From: Proales similis
Taxonomy: Eukaryota > Rotifera > Eurotatoria > Ploima > Proalidae
Direction of reading: 5' to 3'
NCBI GenBank assembly: GCA_019059635.1
Contig: JAGVRJ010000007.1
Span: 1,240,001 to 1,304,000, forward strand
Length of the DNA stretch: 64,000 bases
Shown: in pieces, positions 1 through 11,787 of the stretch
How positions within the stretch are numbered: position 1 is the first letter of the stretch
How the letters are laid out: each line of letters starts with the position of its first letter
The notes under the pieces: model-generated
What the model was told of the DNA's origin: nothing
Databases searched by the model: none
The model's input: the letters and a program-made list of their open reading frames with translations, nothing else
Program-made: the position numbers and the translations under genes

Positions 1-591
1 ACTCGAAAAGTGAAGCTTTGCAGTGCATTCAATCGTATTTAACTATTTCAGGATGAGTCGAATGAAACCGGCACTTACTGAAGAATGAGACCAGCTCGAG
101 CAATGTCGAAAATATGAACTTCAATGGAAGAGTGAAAATGAACACAGTCCATTCGAAGAATGTGCGTGGAACGATTTGATTTGCGCCGCTCGCCGAGTAG
201 CTGACCGATCTCATCGAAGAGATGGACACGTTCGGAGGCAGGCCCTCAGATTCAGTACGCGGTCTCCTCGAGCTAATGGGCTCAATCGGCGGCTCGTTTT
301 CGATTCTATTGAGCGGCACCTCGCCAAATGCATTCTGAATTGCCATCTGAAGCGGTCGTTTGATCACAAATGTTCAATTGACATTTCAAAGTGCTCATTC
401 TACCTCAAGATTCCAGTCAAAGGCTTCGAGCATTCTTCTACATTCCTCAATTGACTCATTGCTTGTGATTTCCTGTGCATTCAAGTGAGATGTTGATGAC
501 CAATTCGCAAACTTAGAGCTCGTCTGGCGCTCACCTGAAACTGAACCAAGAGCTCGGTGCGCTCGGCGGATAGATCTAGTTCGTCCGTCAT
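1..591 (-). CDS. FAF2: FAF2/UBXD8-like protein, N-terminal part (runs off the window)
   Basis: Exons 535-591, 404-472, 79-346 and 1-15 join in frame on the minus strand, and the gene continues past the left edge. The protein starts MTDELDLSAERTELLVQFQ and continues with a UBA-type segment (SNESIEECRRMLEAFDWNLE), which is how FAF2 begins. A hydrophobic stretch follows (FIFTLPLKFIFSTLLELV, about residue 110), matching the hairpin that places FAF2 in the ER and lipid-droplet membrane. In other animals FAF2 recruits p97/VCP through a C-terminal UBX domain for ER-associated degradation; the thioredoxin-like and UBX parts lie outside the window. Introns are 56 to 63 bases. The start is the first ATG and has no in-frame rival. 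Confidence 0.8.
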
Positions 592-985
592 GATCAAGTC
601 GAATTGAGAATTTACTTAATTTGTTGAACAATTTACATCAAACTCAGACCTGATCTCGAACCATCGTCAAGAGCGGCTCTAATTTGCATAAATTATTAAA
701 GCCATACTTGACTAGCACGTTGCAGCCGCTTAGGGCTCAAGTTTGTCTTCATTTGCCCTTTGATCTGCCTCAAACTTGACGAGTGAGCGATTGATTTTGC
801 TTTTCAGCGTTTCCTCGGATTTTATTTATTTTCAAAAATCATGGATCAACATATTCATGCGAAATGGAATTCTTTCTCTTTCTGGAATGGGATTCAATCA
901 AACGCGGAATGTTTTTCAAATGAAATTAAATTTCGTTCTCTGTTTGATTTAATCGGTTCCGGACAAGAGAGAACAAGTAAACGGT
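592..985. other. Intergenic stretch, FAF2 to DUF1761-like gene
   Basis: No open frame with homology. It must hold the FAF2 promoter and the 3' end of the next minus-strand gene. I see no repeat or RNA gene. Confidence 0.5.
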
Positions 986-1531
986 TCATTTTGTTTTGAA
1001 AAAGAAATTTAGAATGCTGAGGGACATGAAAGTGGAGAGAACGTGATAAAGAGTGTGAATGCCAGTTGCAACGAAAGACCGATTCTCGAACCCGACGTGA
1101 GTGATTTCGAACAACACATAGACTGCGTTAAGAGTCAGAGTCAGAATGGTTCGTTCTGTGACGGTCGGCACCGGATAGATTCTGCTTCAAAAGCAGGTTA
1201 TTCAGAAAGATTAAAGGATTAGAACAGAATGTCTACTGACCGGGTGATAAATACGAGCAGAATGTTGAAGAGAAACGGACTCACAATGCACATGAGGAAA
1301 GGAACCTGGGGAGAGTAGCGCCATCTTGTTGTTTCGAAATTGCGCTGGTTTCCGAAATGGCTCCTGAAATGAAATTTTGAATAAAAGAACAGCTGAAATA
1401 GGCATCGTAAACGAATCACTTAATTTATCCAGATGTTGGCGAAGCCGCTTGAAGAGTACCAGAAAGCGCCGAGGAAAACAGTCGCAATGGTGCTGAGGCC
1501 AACCGCGCTGAGAAACACAGAGAGGCTCATC
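986..1531 (-). CDS. Small multi-pass membrane protein, DUF1761-like
   Basis: Exons are about 1436-1531, 1241-1363 (upper edge uncertain) and 986-1181. Exon 1 encodes MSLSVFLSAVGLSTIATVFL followed by GAFWYSSSGFANIW. A hydrophobic start plus a GxxWYSP-like and F..IW motif is typical of DUF1761 proteins. Exon 2 carries a second hydrophobic segment (VPFLMCIVSPFLFNILLVFI) and exon 3 two more, ending FFFKTK. Four membrane spans fit the family, whose function is unknown. The weak point is the first intron: the exon 1 frame meets a stop after IWIN and I found no clean GT donor that keeps the FANIW motif. It may use a non-canonical site or be damaged. The second intron is clean. Confidence 0.5.
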
Positions 1532-2411
1532 TTTTTCGTTTTTCTATTCGTTCTTGATATTCTATTTGGAGTAGCTTAAGTAGCTGTGAATGAGAGACAA
1601 TGCCGGTTCGAACAAACCAATCCATGTCTATTTCGGTCCCAATTCGAATGCACACTCATTCATGGAGCGAGGCGTAATTTCTAGTCTCAGTTTGAACCAA
1701 ACATTCTTTATTAAAATTCTCGTTTCTATTTTGAGCCGTTCGTCTATTGCCTTCACACTCTGAGAAAATGCTTGTTTGAAGCAACATTAGCTTCTGTTTC
1801 AAACTAAAGTCGACCATCTTCTTTCGATATCGTTACCATAATGGCGGCAAATATTCGCACATAAATTTAATTCAAAAGCTAAATAAAACGCTAAATCCAG
1901 GTCCAGGAAATGAAAACTTAGAGAAGCGAAGAAATGTGAGAAAAAATCCGCTCGCTCTTTATATGCCATTTTTTTCTTTCAAGGGACTAGATTCGTTTAA
2001 TTAAATTCATTGATAACAGTGGTGTTCCAATTGATGAGTTGTCAGTCTGATAATCCAGAGGTCATGAGTGCGATTTTCCACCAATTTTGTGATAGAGTTT
2101 TACTAAGAGATTTAAGTTCCATTTAGAAGGAAGGTCGCAGCAAAAATAATCTTTGACAAAATTCTAGTCAAGTCATTGGGGGGAAAAAATCGTCGGCATT
2201 TGCTCAAATTGATCAAGCATACCAAAAGGGAAAGATAAAAGAGAAGGCATATTGCTTCATAATTCTTGCGTATAAGCGAAACCAGAAGCAAGCGAGTTTG
2301 ATCTCTCTCTGCTCGCTTTTAAAAAACAACCGAGACAAGTGAAGCATCATAATATTATTATTGAAACAAGAAGTTTTCTTTTTCCACGGTCTGACGAAAA
2401 CAAGAAATAAA
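1532..2411. other. Intergenic stretch between divergent genes
   Basis: AT-rich sequence with no supported gene. It lies between the minus-strand DUF1761-like gene and the plus-strand TIR gene, so it should hold both promoters. No repeat or RNA gene recognised. Confidence 0.5.
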
Positions 2412-4279
2412 ATGATTAAGATTTTGAATAAATTTAGTTCGAATATTAAGGAGAAAATGTTTTCGAATAATTATTCACATTATGGAGACGCTGCTGATCC
2501 ATACCAAATGGCAGCCTGGTCAAATTCTTCTCTTCAGGCGCCAATGCTTCCGTTCTGGCCTTCTCAATCCGTCTATTCGGCAGTTAACTCAAGCCCGATG
2601 GTTTACGATCTTGGATTCGTGAAAGGGATCGAAAATATCGCCCAAGTTCTGAACGACACTCAAATACTGAGTAGATTCGAAGGTCTACTTTTGATCGCCA
2701 ATGGGCCTCAAGGCGCTCAATTGTCGACTCAGATGGTCAAAGATAACCTGGTCACAGTATTGATCAAAATATTGGACCAAGTGTTTGTTCCAATCGAAAA
2801 TCAATTAATACGGGAAAGTGTTGAATGGAATAAATTTCAGTGGGCCGCATGCATATCCTCGATCGTGAGCTCATTGTCCGAAAAGTCGGCCGACTTTTGT
2901 GAAGCCTGGTGTGAAGCCAAGGGCCTAGAAGTGACTTATGGCTACATTGCAAGTCGACCGCTCAGGCAAGCCTATCTTCGAACTTGGAAAAATGGCGAAC
3001 CTTTGCATCAACCAATGCACAAAATAATGCGCTCGGCTATAACCGCCCTATTCCATTTCAGCTCGCTTTATAGCAAATACAAAAACAAATGGAGTCTGCT
3101 GAACGCCGTACCTGCTCTGCTCGACTATTCCAAAGAGCTGAAGGATATTCTGGACAATCAAATGGCCGCGTACGTAGTTTTGGCATCAATCGCCAGCGAG
3201 AGGGAAATAGAAAGACTCGAAGAGCTTGACTCTGTGGTGCGAAGAATTTGCGAGTTGATCGCCAGCTGCACGACCATACTCGAGAGCAAACACATCAGAC
3301 GCATGCACCTTCAATATTACAGTTCAACACAACTGCCCGAAGAAATTGTTCTGATCGAGTATGTTGGCCGGTTCTGGAATCTGAAGCAGCTGCTCGATGC
3401 ACTCTACCACTTATCGGTGGACGACAAAATCAAGAAGAAGGTCTACTTTCAATGCAACATGAACAATCTGTGTCGCCAAATCGTTTACAAAGGCAATGAA
3501 AGTGAATCAGGCCTGGCGATGAAGCTTCTATGTCAACTCTGCTTTGACCCGGACATTCTGTTGGATGTCAAAAACGACTTTGCTCTCATGCAGAAAATGC
3601 AAGAAGCAAGTAAAGGCAAGAGTGAGAGCACGCTTACCAAGAGCGCTCAAACGATATTGTGGAACATTGACAAAAAAGAGGCCAAACCGCAAAAAGTTAA
3701 GCCAGTCAGACCCAGAATCAGTTCAGTGCAGAATCCCTTGTCAGCTGATCAATCGATCCAACGCTCTCGGAGCATCATGTCTGAAAGAGTTGCTCCAGTT
3801 TACTCAAAGCAAATTCGTCCTAAGCAGCAGATCATGATCAGCTACAACAGGGAACACCGTCAGCTTTGCCTCAAGATTCGCGACGACCTCGTTCGACTCG
3901 GCTATCCGGTCTGGATTGACGTGAACAATATTCACGGATCGAGTCTGGACGCGATGGCCAAGGCGATCGAAGAGAGCTTTTGCATTCTGATGTGCATCTC
4001 CGAGAACTACAAGCAAAGCAACAATTGCCGTGCAGAAGCAGAATACGCATTCAATCTCAACAAGCCGATCATTCCACTTATAATGCAATCTGGCTACAGA
4101 GCTGATGGCTGGTATGCTTTTCTATTTGCTTGACCATTCATCTTGAACGCTTCAACTGGCTTGTTAGGTTGGGAATCATTATGGGCTCCAAAATCTACGT
4201 GGACTTTACTAAATACGACTACATGGAGTGCATGCGACGACTCAATGCCGAAATAGAAGAATTCGCCAAGCTGAACTGA
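2412..4279 (+). CDS. ARM-TIR protein without SAM tail
   Basis: Exons 2412-4111 and 4168-4279 give 603 residues. Residues about 60-450 are helical and ARM-like (for example LYHLSVDDKIKKKVYFQCN and AMKLLCQLCFD), the same scaffold as in the paralogs at 22.5 and 53.6 kb. The TIR domain follows from about residue 475: QIMISYNREHRQLCLKIRDD, then PVWIDVNNIHGSSLDAMAKA, then YKQSNNCRAEAEYAFNLNKP. By position, the first glutamate of RAEAE matches the catalytic glutamate of SARM1-type NADase TIRs, so NAD cleavage is possible (inference). The intron splits the Trp codon of DGW; exon 2 finishes the TIR (LGIIMGSKIYVDFTKY) and stops without the SAM-like tail of its paralogs. The ATG at 2412 is chosen; the frame is open upstream but lacks an earlier ATG. 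Confidence 0.85.
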
Positions 4280-4543
4280 GAGAGACGCTTTTCAGATGGA
4301 CAGCCGCCCCCAGTTCATTGAAACATGCGATGCAGCTCTCTTTAAACGAGTCAACCTCTTTTAGGTATTCAGGATCTAATAAATTCAGAGTGAAATTCTC
4401 TTGGGACTTGTTTTCCTATTGATCCATAACGAGTTGCTACGGCGTCTTGTGAGTGTAGCATAAAATAAAGCGACACGCTTGATCAGGCAATTGTTCAAGA
4501 ATCTGAGTTAAAACTGGCAGTAAGTTGGGTCTCGTTGGGAAAA

Positions 4544-5312
4544 ATGAATAAAATAAGAAAATTCTTGAACGCAATTGAGGGCCAGGGTGAATGGGAAGGA
4601 AATCAGGTAGTGTGGCATTCTGACAACAATTTTCATTATCAGGTTCAAGAACATCCGGGCGCTTTTGTCGCTCCCGATGGTTTTACTCTCATACAATCAC
4701 ATCAGCAAATAGAGGGGCTACATGGGGCAGACTTTGTTCTGCCTCACGACGGGGGCTCTTTTACAGTCGAACAGCATTCTGTCTCCTATCCGGGGTTTAG
4801 CAACTTGCCCACGACTCTACCTGGTGCTCAAGTGCGCCCGGCGGCGAGAGGAACTGACAACCAAATAATGATCAGCTACAACCATGAGTATCAATGGCTG
4901 TGTTTACAAATACGCGACGCCCTTCAAAATGAAGGCTTTAAAGTTTGGATCGACGTGGATCATATTCGGGGCTCGAGTTTAGAGTCAATGGCGCTTGCGG
5001 TCGAGCAAAGCAGCTGCATCCTTGTCTGCATGAGCGCCAAGTACAAGCAGAGTGCCAACTGTAGGGCCGAAGCCGAGTATGCATTTCAACTTAAAAAGCC
5101 CATCGTTCCCTTGCTGATGGAACCTGGATACAAGCCCGACGGCTGGTGAGTGCCCGCCCTTTAAATTTACACTCTCTGTTCGGATTAGAGCTTTTCGCTT
5201 GACTAGGCTTGGAATGCTCCTCGGATCGAAAATCTACGTCGATTTTTCCAAATACGATTTCGCCGAATGTATACGGCGAATAATTCACGAAATTAAAGCC
5301 CATGTCAACTAA
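4544..5312 (+). CDS. Short TIR-only protein
   Basis: Exons 4544-5145 and 5207-5312 encode 235 residues. The first 100 or so residues (MNKIRKFLNAIEGQGEWEGN onward) are unlike the ARM scaffold, rich in Gln, Gly and Val, and unrecognised. The TIR covers about residue 103 to the end: NQIMISYNHEYQWLCLQIRD, VWIDVDHIRGSSLESMALAV, YKQSANCRAEAEYAFQLKKP. The glutamate equivalent to the SARM1 catalytic residue is kept. The intron splits the Trp codon of DGW as in the neighbour 250 bases upstream, so this is probably a tandem copy that lost its ARM part or gained a new N-terminus. A free TIR could act as a soluble NADase or as an adaptor or decoy for the full-length paralogs (inference). Confidence 0.75.
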
Positions 5313-5482
5313 ACAGAAAGTTTGGCGGCAAGCTTGCGTTCACTTCAATGCACCTATCGTTAAGCCAAAAAGAAAGAAAATAGAACCAAGCAGGCAGAGT
5401 TGAAATTAGAGCGCAATTTCTATTGTGGATTTTAGTTTTATTAATTAACTGCTAAATTTTGGTAAAATAAAGATAACAACTG

Positions 5483-6049
5483 CTATTGATCGTTTAGTTT
5501 TTCCCGAGCCAATGACATTAAATGTCGATTCGATTTTTTTAGTTTGCTCAGCAAGTTGGAGGTCAGATGCTGCGATATGTTCAACTGCTGTCTCAGACTC
5601 TGATTTTCTTCCTTTAAACTAAATATTCAAGAATTCGATTAGCTTGAGCTTTAATTCCCTAAGTTAATTGAGTCTGCTTACCTCATCATATCAAGTCGAT
5701 TGGATTGGTTCTGGCTACGGCAAGCGTTAAGCTCCCGAATCAACAATTTTTTCTCGCCTTCAAGCTGCTGGTTCCGTTTATCTAGTTTGCGAATTGTTTG
5801 CTGCTGTTTGTCAAGCAAGTTGTCATAGTCGGGATTAATTAGCACGGTAGAATGCCGGTGAGAGCAAACAGAGCCTGTTTGCTTAGTCGGATTTAGCAGA
5901 TAAACCAAGTCTGAATCATCCTCGTCTAGACTTTGGAATGCGATCGCCTCTTTTGGACGATGATTTAGGATCTCCAGAAGAAAGTGCTCATTCTCTGAGA
6001 TAAGTGAACTGTCCGAAGAGCTGCAGCTTGATGTGGACGAGGAAGACAT
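5483..6049 (-). CDS. Small coiled-coil protein, unrecognised
   Basis: Exons 5682-6049 and 5483-5618 on the minus strand give 167 residues. A serine-rich start (MSSSSTSSCSSSDSSLISEN) is followed by an acidic region. From about residue 75 to the end there is a long heptad-patterned coiled coil (LLDKQQQTIRKLDKRNQQLE, then LKEENQSLRQQLNISQHLTS). It recalls the zipper half of a bZIP factor, but I see no basic DNA-contacting segment before it, so I do not call it one. The intron is clean GT-AG, 63 bases. It lies between TIR genes on the opposite strand, with nothing to tie it to them. Confidence 0.55.
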
Positions 6050-6818
6050 GACTTAAGATTTAGAGTTGAACAGTTGATGATCCCTGAACGCATATCGAAC
6101 TGTCTTTTATAAGCCCAAGAGCCACAGAATTTCAGTTCAATCAAATCAATCAATTATCTGCCACGTAATATTAAATCAATCACCACCCCGAGATAATTTG
6201 ATCGTTATTTGTGGGACATGCACACGCATTCTACTCTCGTTTAATTTATTAATTGACTATTAAAAGTAAACAATTAAATTAGATGAGTGACTGGGCGATG
6301 CTCAAGTGTGCTATACTCGAATCGAATGTGGGCAAAGCAGCTAAAATTGTAATTATCACAGACAGAAGCATTCATCATGCTCAGTCATCATGCCAGAGTC
6401 CAAGGACTTGAATCCCTAGAACACCGACCGAGCCCTAAAATAGAAATATTATTCGAAATTTACTGCTTAATTGTCTCTTGATCAGAAATCTACAAAACGA
6501 ATTACTTGCTAGTAAACCGCATGATGTAAGAAATAAGGAAACAGAACGGCATGAGAAACTCCGAGTCTAATAAGAAAGCGGCTTTTACAAAGGAGAGATT
6601 GGCTAGATTTGACCAAAATTTTATTTGTTTATTTTCGCACGGCTTTTTAGCTGCGAAATAAACCTTTCAAGTTGTTGATTATTCGATCTTGAATTTTCAA
6701 TATTTGCATGTTAGACAGACACACGCTCTATAGGTAAAATTCACGGTCTAATGATTCGGAATTTGAATAAATCATTATCTCTCCTAACTGATAGCATACA
6801 TCCCAGGCCAAAAAGCAA
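6050..6818. other. Intergenic stretch, divergent promoters
   Basis: AT-rich, no coding support on either strand. It separates the coiled-coil gene (minus) from the divergent TIR gene (plus). No repeat recognised. Confidence 0.5.
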
Positions 6819-9192
6819 ATGAATAGAATAAGGCAAAAAATAAGGGTTGCCGCCCAGCTAGGCTCGGAAGGCAATCAATCGGGCATGCTCAATCCATACG
6901 AGACCAAGCTCGCCAATGCCAAAGAAAAGCTGAAGAAATACGGCACTTACATGAGCGGCAAGAATTCAAAAGACGTGAGGACTTTTGTGGCTGATAAACG
7001 CTACGAAAAATACTTGGAAAAAATGACTCAAATCGTTTTCAATTTCATGACAACATCTACAGACGTGTTCATCGTCCTTGAATATCCTGTCATTCGAGAT
7101 CATTTAATCGAGGCGTTCAAGAGCACAATTGCTTGCACTCGTGTCTCTATAGTCGAGTTCTATGGACGAGACCAGAGCATCTATTTGCATCTCCATTCAG
7201 ATCATCGCTTGGAATATTGTGCCAGGGCGCATCTTTTGCTCAACCGTTTGGTTTCCGTACTGATGGTGCTGAGTGACTACTCGCGCAATTTTAGGCTTCA
7301 ATTCAATCAATTGGGAGCGATCGACGCTCTCTTGGATTTTCTTTCGTGTCGCGACTTTATTCTTGACTGCCGACTTGTCATCAACATTCATCCTGCCCAT
7401 GAAGAAGAGACCCAGGCCCTCTTACGCAACCTAAATATTCTTCTCTACAATATGAGCAAATCCAAACTTGTGCATACAGAGAAAATCGTCGCCACTCTTG
7501 ACCAATATACCGAAGTGTTTGAGGACCACGAGCACACTCTTCTAAGCTACATGCTTTTGTGTCGAATAGTAGAGGCACGTCATCTTGACTCACTGAAATT
7601 CAGCGACATTGTGATCGAATTGTTGATCTATTTCGTTCAGCTGGCAGTCGAGGATCTCAAGGAAAAGCAGGAAAAAAGGGTCAATATAAACGTGGATCAT
7701 GAGAGCACCGTCAGAAAATATTCTGTGCTCCACGTCGGGTTTAAGCTCATCTACTTGAATTTGGTCGAAATCATCGACTCATTGTATATGTTTGCTCAGA
7801 ATAAGAAATTGTCTCAAACAATTATACTCAAGCATAACCTTGTGAGTTACTTGTGGAAAATTTTCGCATCTGGCAATGAGATCGAGAGTCGATTTGCAGC
7901 CAAATTTCTTTTGTATTACACGTTCGATGTTCATGGTGCCAAAATATTAAAAGTCGACGCAAGCGTTGTCAATCAGCTAAGGCGCAAACTGGCGAATGAC
8001 GACAGCCCCACAAACGTTCTGACTCGGCTCATTCTATGGCGGCTCGGGAAAGAGAGCCTTTATCCAAGTGATAATGCGCCAAATTCGAACAAAATAGTCA
8101 TCACGCATTCAAACACAAATACAATATTTGCTGGCAATTTGAAGCTCATTCTCGCGGAATTATTCTACAAAGTTCAAATAATCAGCTGCAGGTTAGAGAG
8201 CTACAAGTTGGACGAAACTTTTGGTCCAATAGGGTCAAGTTGCTGCCTAATAGCTTGTGAGGCATTTCTTACAATCAACTTTTAGTCTCTCTCTTTATAA
8301 CCTCTCAAGGTATTGACAGTGAGTTCCAGAGTAACATTGTGAAGAGAACTGAGCTATTTTATGCCTACAAGCAAAAGCGTCCGATTTTATTCGTGCAGCT
8401 TGAGGACTTGAGTCCAAACGATTGGTTATATTTCATCTCGATTTCCTTTCTTTCTTAAAGCAACTTAACTTTTTTATAGGCTCAATGAACTGTACGACCA
8501 AAGAGCGCCAATCTTGTGGAATTCTCAGCCATTCAAAGCGTTTGTGCTGGAATTGTGTCAACGGCTCAATGAATTAGATTGTCCGAGAGAAGTTAAATAT
8601 GACAGCGATCTATTCACCAACGTCGTTCTGTCCAAGTCACATCTCAACCAGGCGTCCTTCAGCCAAAAAAAGGGATTAGAACTTGAACGTGAGAAAGAGG
8701 ATCATCCAGATGCTGATTTTATGCTCGTTTATCACAGTCGATACGAGAGATTCGCGTCTGAATTTAGATCTGCCCTTTCAAGGGCATCCTTAAGCACAAT
8801 ACTAGTGAGCGAAGAAGAAGAGAATCTGACCGAGTTGATCTCTTCAGTGCGAGTGATTTTGATCAGTAAGCAATTTAAGATCGATTCAAATAGCTCAGAT
8901 TAATCATTGAATTAAAACAAAGGTGAATGCGAGGAGCTTGAGGTAACTTTGCTCTATTGTGATCGAAATTTCAATCGGTTTCTTTCATAATAATCGATTC
9001 AATATGAAAAAGGCCATGTCACGTATATTTCTGGAAAACAAGCTTGCTATCAATAAACTAGTGATGTCAATCAGGCCAACTGAATCAACTGATTTCATGG
9101 AACAGGATGTTCTAATTCACCTGAGCAGACGACACTCGCAGACACAAAAGCTTCGAAATTTCATCTCTGCTTATTTTAAAAAAGATGTCTGA
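6819..9192 (+). CDS. Divergent ARM protein with two degenerate TIR domains
   Basis: Exons 6819-8256, 8310-8424, 8480-8865, 8923-8942 and 9013-9192 join in frame (712 residues). Residues 1-420 resemble the ARM scaffold of the TIR paralogs (RFAAKFLLYYTFD matches their AMKLLCQLCFD). TIR 1 begins NKIVITHSNTNTIFAGNLKL, passes through SSCCLIACIDSEFQ (compare SSCILICMTEKYKQ) and AYKQKRPILFVQL, and reaches NDW, where an intron splits the Trp codon exactly as in the other TIR genes. TIR 2 begins DADFMLVYHSRYERFASEFR and ends with LENKLAINKLVMS. The WIDV..GSSL segment is not recognisable in either. TIR 1 keeps a glutamate at the catalytic-like position (RTELFYAY); TIR 2 is ambiguous. Exon 4 is only 20 bases. 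Open exons argue for a working but probably non-catalytic protein. Confidence 0.65.
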
Positions 9193-9535
9193 AGTTGCCG
9201 TCCACTCGAGTAATTACTTGACCATGTTTATCCAATTTTAAACAAACACAGATTTACTTAATTGGATAATTAGAAGAATCAAAATAAGAGCCACTTGAGG
9301 AAATTTGAACGAACCAAAACCCAATCTGCAGCAACATCTGATTGACATGTAGTGTTTACTTTGCTTTCATTGGTCTTATTTACTTGTATTCTATGAAAAT
9401 TTCACATGAGCTTTTCACTCTTTTATTGGTTCTTAATAAAAAATCATGAATATTTCAGACTTGAAGCATTTGCTTTGATATAAAACAATAAGCTAATAAA
9501 GGATTAAATTGTTCATTTGACAAATCTTCTAAGAA
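9193..9535. other. Intergenic stretch
   Basis: AT-rich spacer between two plus-strand genes with several AATAAA-like words near 9436 and 9495. No gene seen. Confidence 0.5.
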
Positions 9536-11786
9536 ATGATAGCTGGTAATTTGAAAAGAGCTGCATACTCGAAGAATGCAAGATGGGCCCGAAAATTGAG
9601 CTACGACAAAATGATAAACAACGGTTTTCTCAAGATAGACCGGGAGGTTCTAGAGACAGACAAGCCGGTTGTTGCTCTTGAGAGCACAATTATCACGCAC
9701 GGAATGCCATATCCTACCAATCTGGAGACAGCCATTCAAGTAGAACAAGTGATCAGAGACAACGGTGCCATTCCGGCAACAGTTGCTATTTTAGATGGTT
9801 CGATTCGAGTTGGTTTGGGACGAGACGAGCTCGAAAAAATAGCCAAAGCAGACGAGAATGCAATCAAAGTGTCCAGACGCGACCTGGCCTATATGCTGAG
9901 TAATCGCCAATCGCTCAAAATAGGAGGTAAAGCTTCAGATTTTTTAATTGAATTTTAATTAGAAATCAGCAAGTGTGAAAAAAGGAACCACAGTTTCAAG
10001 TACTTGCATTGCAGCTCACGCAGCCAATATTCCCATATTCTGTACTGGCGGCATTGGCGGTGTCCATCGCGACTATAATGAAACTCTTGACGTGTCCGCG
10101 GACTTGCAAGAGCTTGCTCGAACTCCCGTCGCAGTGGTTTGTGCCGGTATCAAGTCAATACTCGACATTGCTAAATCGATCGAGTACTTGGAAACAATGG
10201 GAGTTTGCGTTACTACATTCAGTCCGGACGGGTCACGTGACTTTCCGGCTTTCTTCTCATCTCGAAGTGGTTTTCAATCACCTTACAACTGCCGGAGCGA
10301 AAAAGAAGTAGCCAATTTGATAGCCACAAATTTGAAATGCGGGTTCCAGTCCGGAATTTTGATCGGCGTGCCAATACCCGAAGAGTACTCACTAAATAAA
10401 GAAGAAATCGATCGCGGAATTCAGCAGGCAATCGTCGAAATGAAACAAAAGGGAATTGGTGGAAAGCATGTCACTCCATTTTTACTCGAGCAGCTCAGAA
10501 AAATAACCGACGGAAAATCACTACAGGCCAACCTGGCTCTTATTAAGAACAATGCTAAATGCAGTGCGAGAATAGCGGTAGAGTTAGCCAAGTTAAATGA
10601 AGCTAGAAGCGAAAATGAGTCTAGTCCGAGAGTTTGTTCCATGAATATGGCAGCCAATAACCCCAAAGTGTGCGTAATTGGTGGAATCAACTTGGATAAT
10701 ATTTACAGAATCAAAGATTCGAAGGATTTTAGATTTAAAGGGGCCACACAGTCCGGAGAGTTCAGACAAGTTCTGGGAGGCGTAGGGCGCAATATGGCCG
10801 AAGCTCTATTCCGAATGGGCGTTAGTCAAACTAGACTGCTAAGCGTGATTGGAAACGATCCTGCTGGACATCAAATTATTCATGAAACTAAAGCGATTGG
10901 TCTCGACACAGTCGGAATCAAGATTCACAAAGACAGTGAAATGTCTACCGGGTCGTATGGAGCCATATTCGATTCGAACGGTGAACTGATTCAGGCGGCT
11001 GGAGACATGAGAATTCACGAGCAAGTTAGCGTCGAATTTGTAAAACAACATTTGTCTGAGATTCTCGCTTCTCAAATCTGTGTCTTGGATGCGGACATTC
11101 CTAAAGAAACGATTGAATATGTTTGCCAAGTATGCAAGGAAAACAAGATCCCGGTGTGGTTCAATCCGACAGACGTGAATAAATGCTACAAGATTGAGAA
11201 ATGCATTGACAGCCTAACCTATCTGTCGCCAAATCTTAACGAGTTATACGTGATATTCTCCCAAACTTGTCGCGATCTGAACTCGTCCGCTGTACAGACC
11301 ATTAAGAGGAAGCATCAGGCAGGCGACGAATTTGACGAGAAGGATCTTGAATTTATGCTCGAAGCTCTTCTAGATCATGTTCCTTATATATTTGTGACTC
11401 GGGGCGGCAAAGATCTCATATTGGCGAGCAGGAGAAATCTCGAATATCAACTGAGTAGACAGCTGCCTTTGCGTGACGATTTGATTCAGTCAGAGGAAGA
11501 AGCGCGGCAAAATACGATTCTCTATTTCCCAACTCTCTTAGTCGAGGATGCAATCAACAATGTCAGTGGCGCCGGCGATTGCACTAGTGCGGGTATTATA
11601 TCGGGAATTATTAAGGGCTACACCTTGCGACAGTCGGTTTTGAAAGGATTGCTGGCGGCGAGAACAACACTCTGTTCGCCATTAAATGTTGCTCCTCAAC
11701 TCGATTCAATTCAAATAAGCCAGATCAATTTGCTTGAATCGCAATATGATGTCAAAAAGAAAATTCTCGTGCAAAATGCTGAATAA
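9536..11786 (+). CDS. Bifunctional pseudouridine-5'-phosphate glycosidase / PfkB-type kinase
   Basis: Exons 9536-9926 and 9970-11786 (735 residues). The N-terminal half is a PsiMP glycosidase (IndA/PUS family): [70 protein letters not shown] and [15 protein letters not shown]. It splits pseudouridine monophosphate to uracil and ribose-5-phosphate. The C-terminal half is a ribokinase-like PfkB domain: [28 protein letters not shown], and the catalytic GAGD with nearby glycines ([16 protein letters not shown]), matching pseudouridine kinase. The two steps of pseudouridine breakdown are thus in one chain, as in several animals. The first 35 residues are basic and hydroxylated and might be a mitochondrial leader (inference). 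The intron is 43 bases. AATAAA overlaps the stop codon. Confidence 0.93.
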
Positions 11787-11787
11787 A
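11782..11787 (+). terminator. Poly(A) signal AATAAA overlapping the stop codon
   Basis: AATAAA includes the TAA stop of the glycosidase/kinase gene, so the 3' UTR must be very short if this site is used. Confidence 0.4.

Noticed and set aside
5483-6049. bZIP transcription factor call for the small coiled-coil gene
   Set aside because: The zipper-like half is present but no basic N-x7-R/K segment precedes it.
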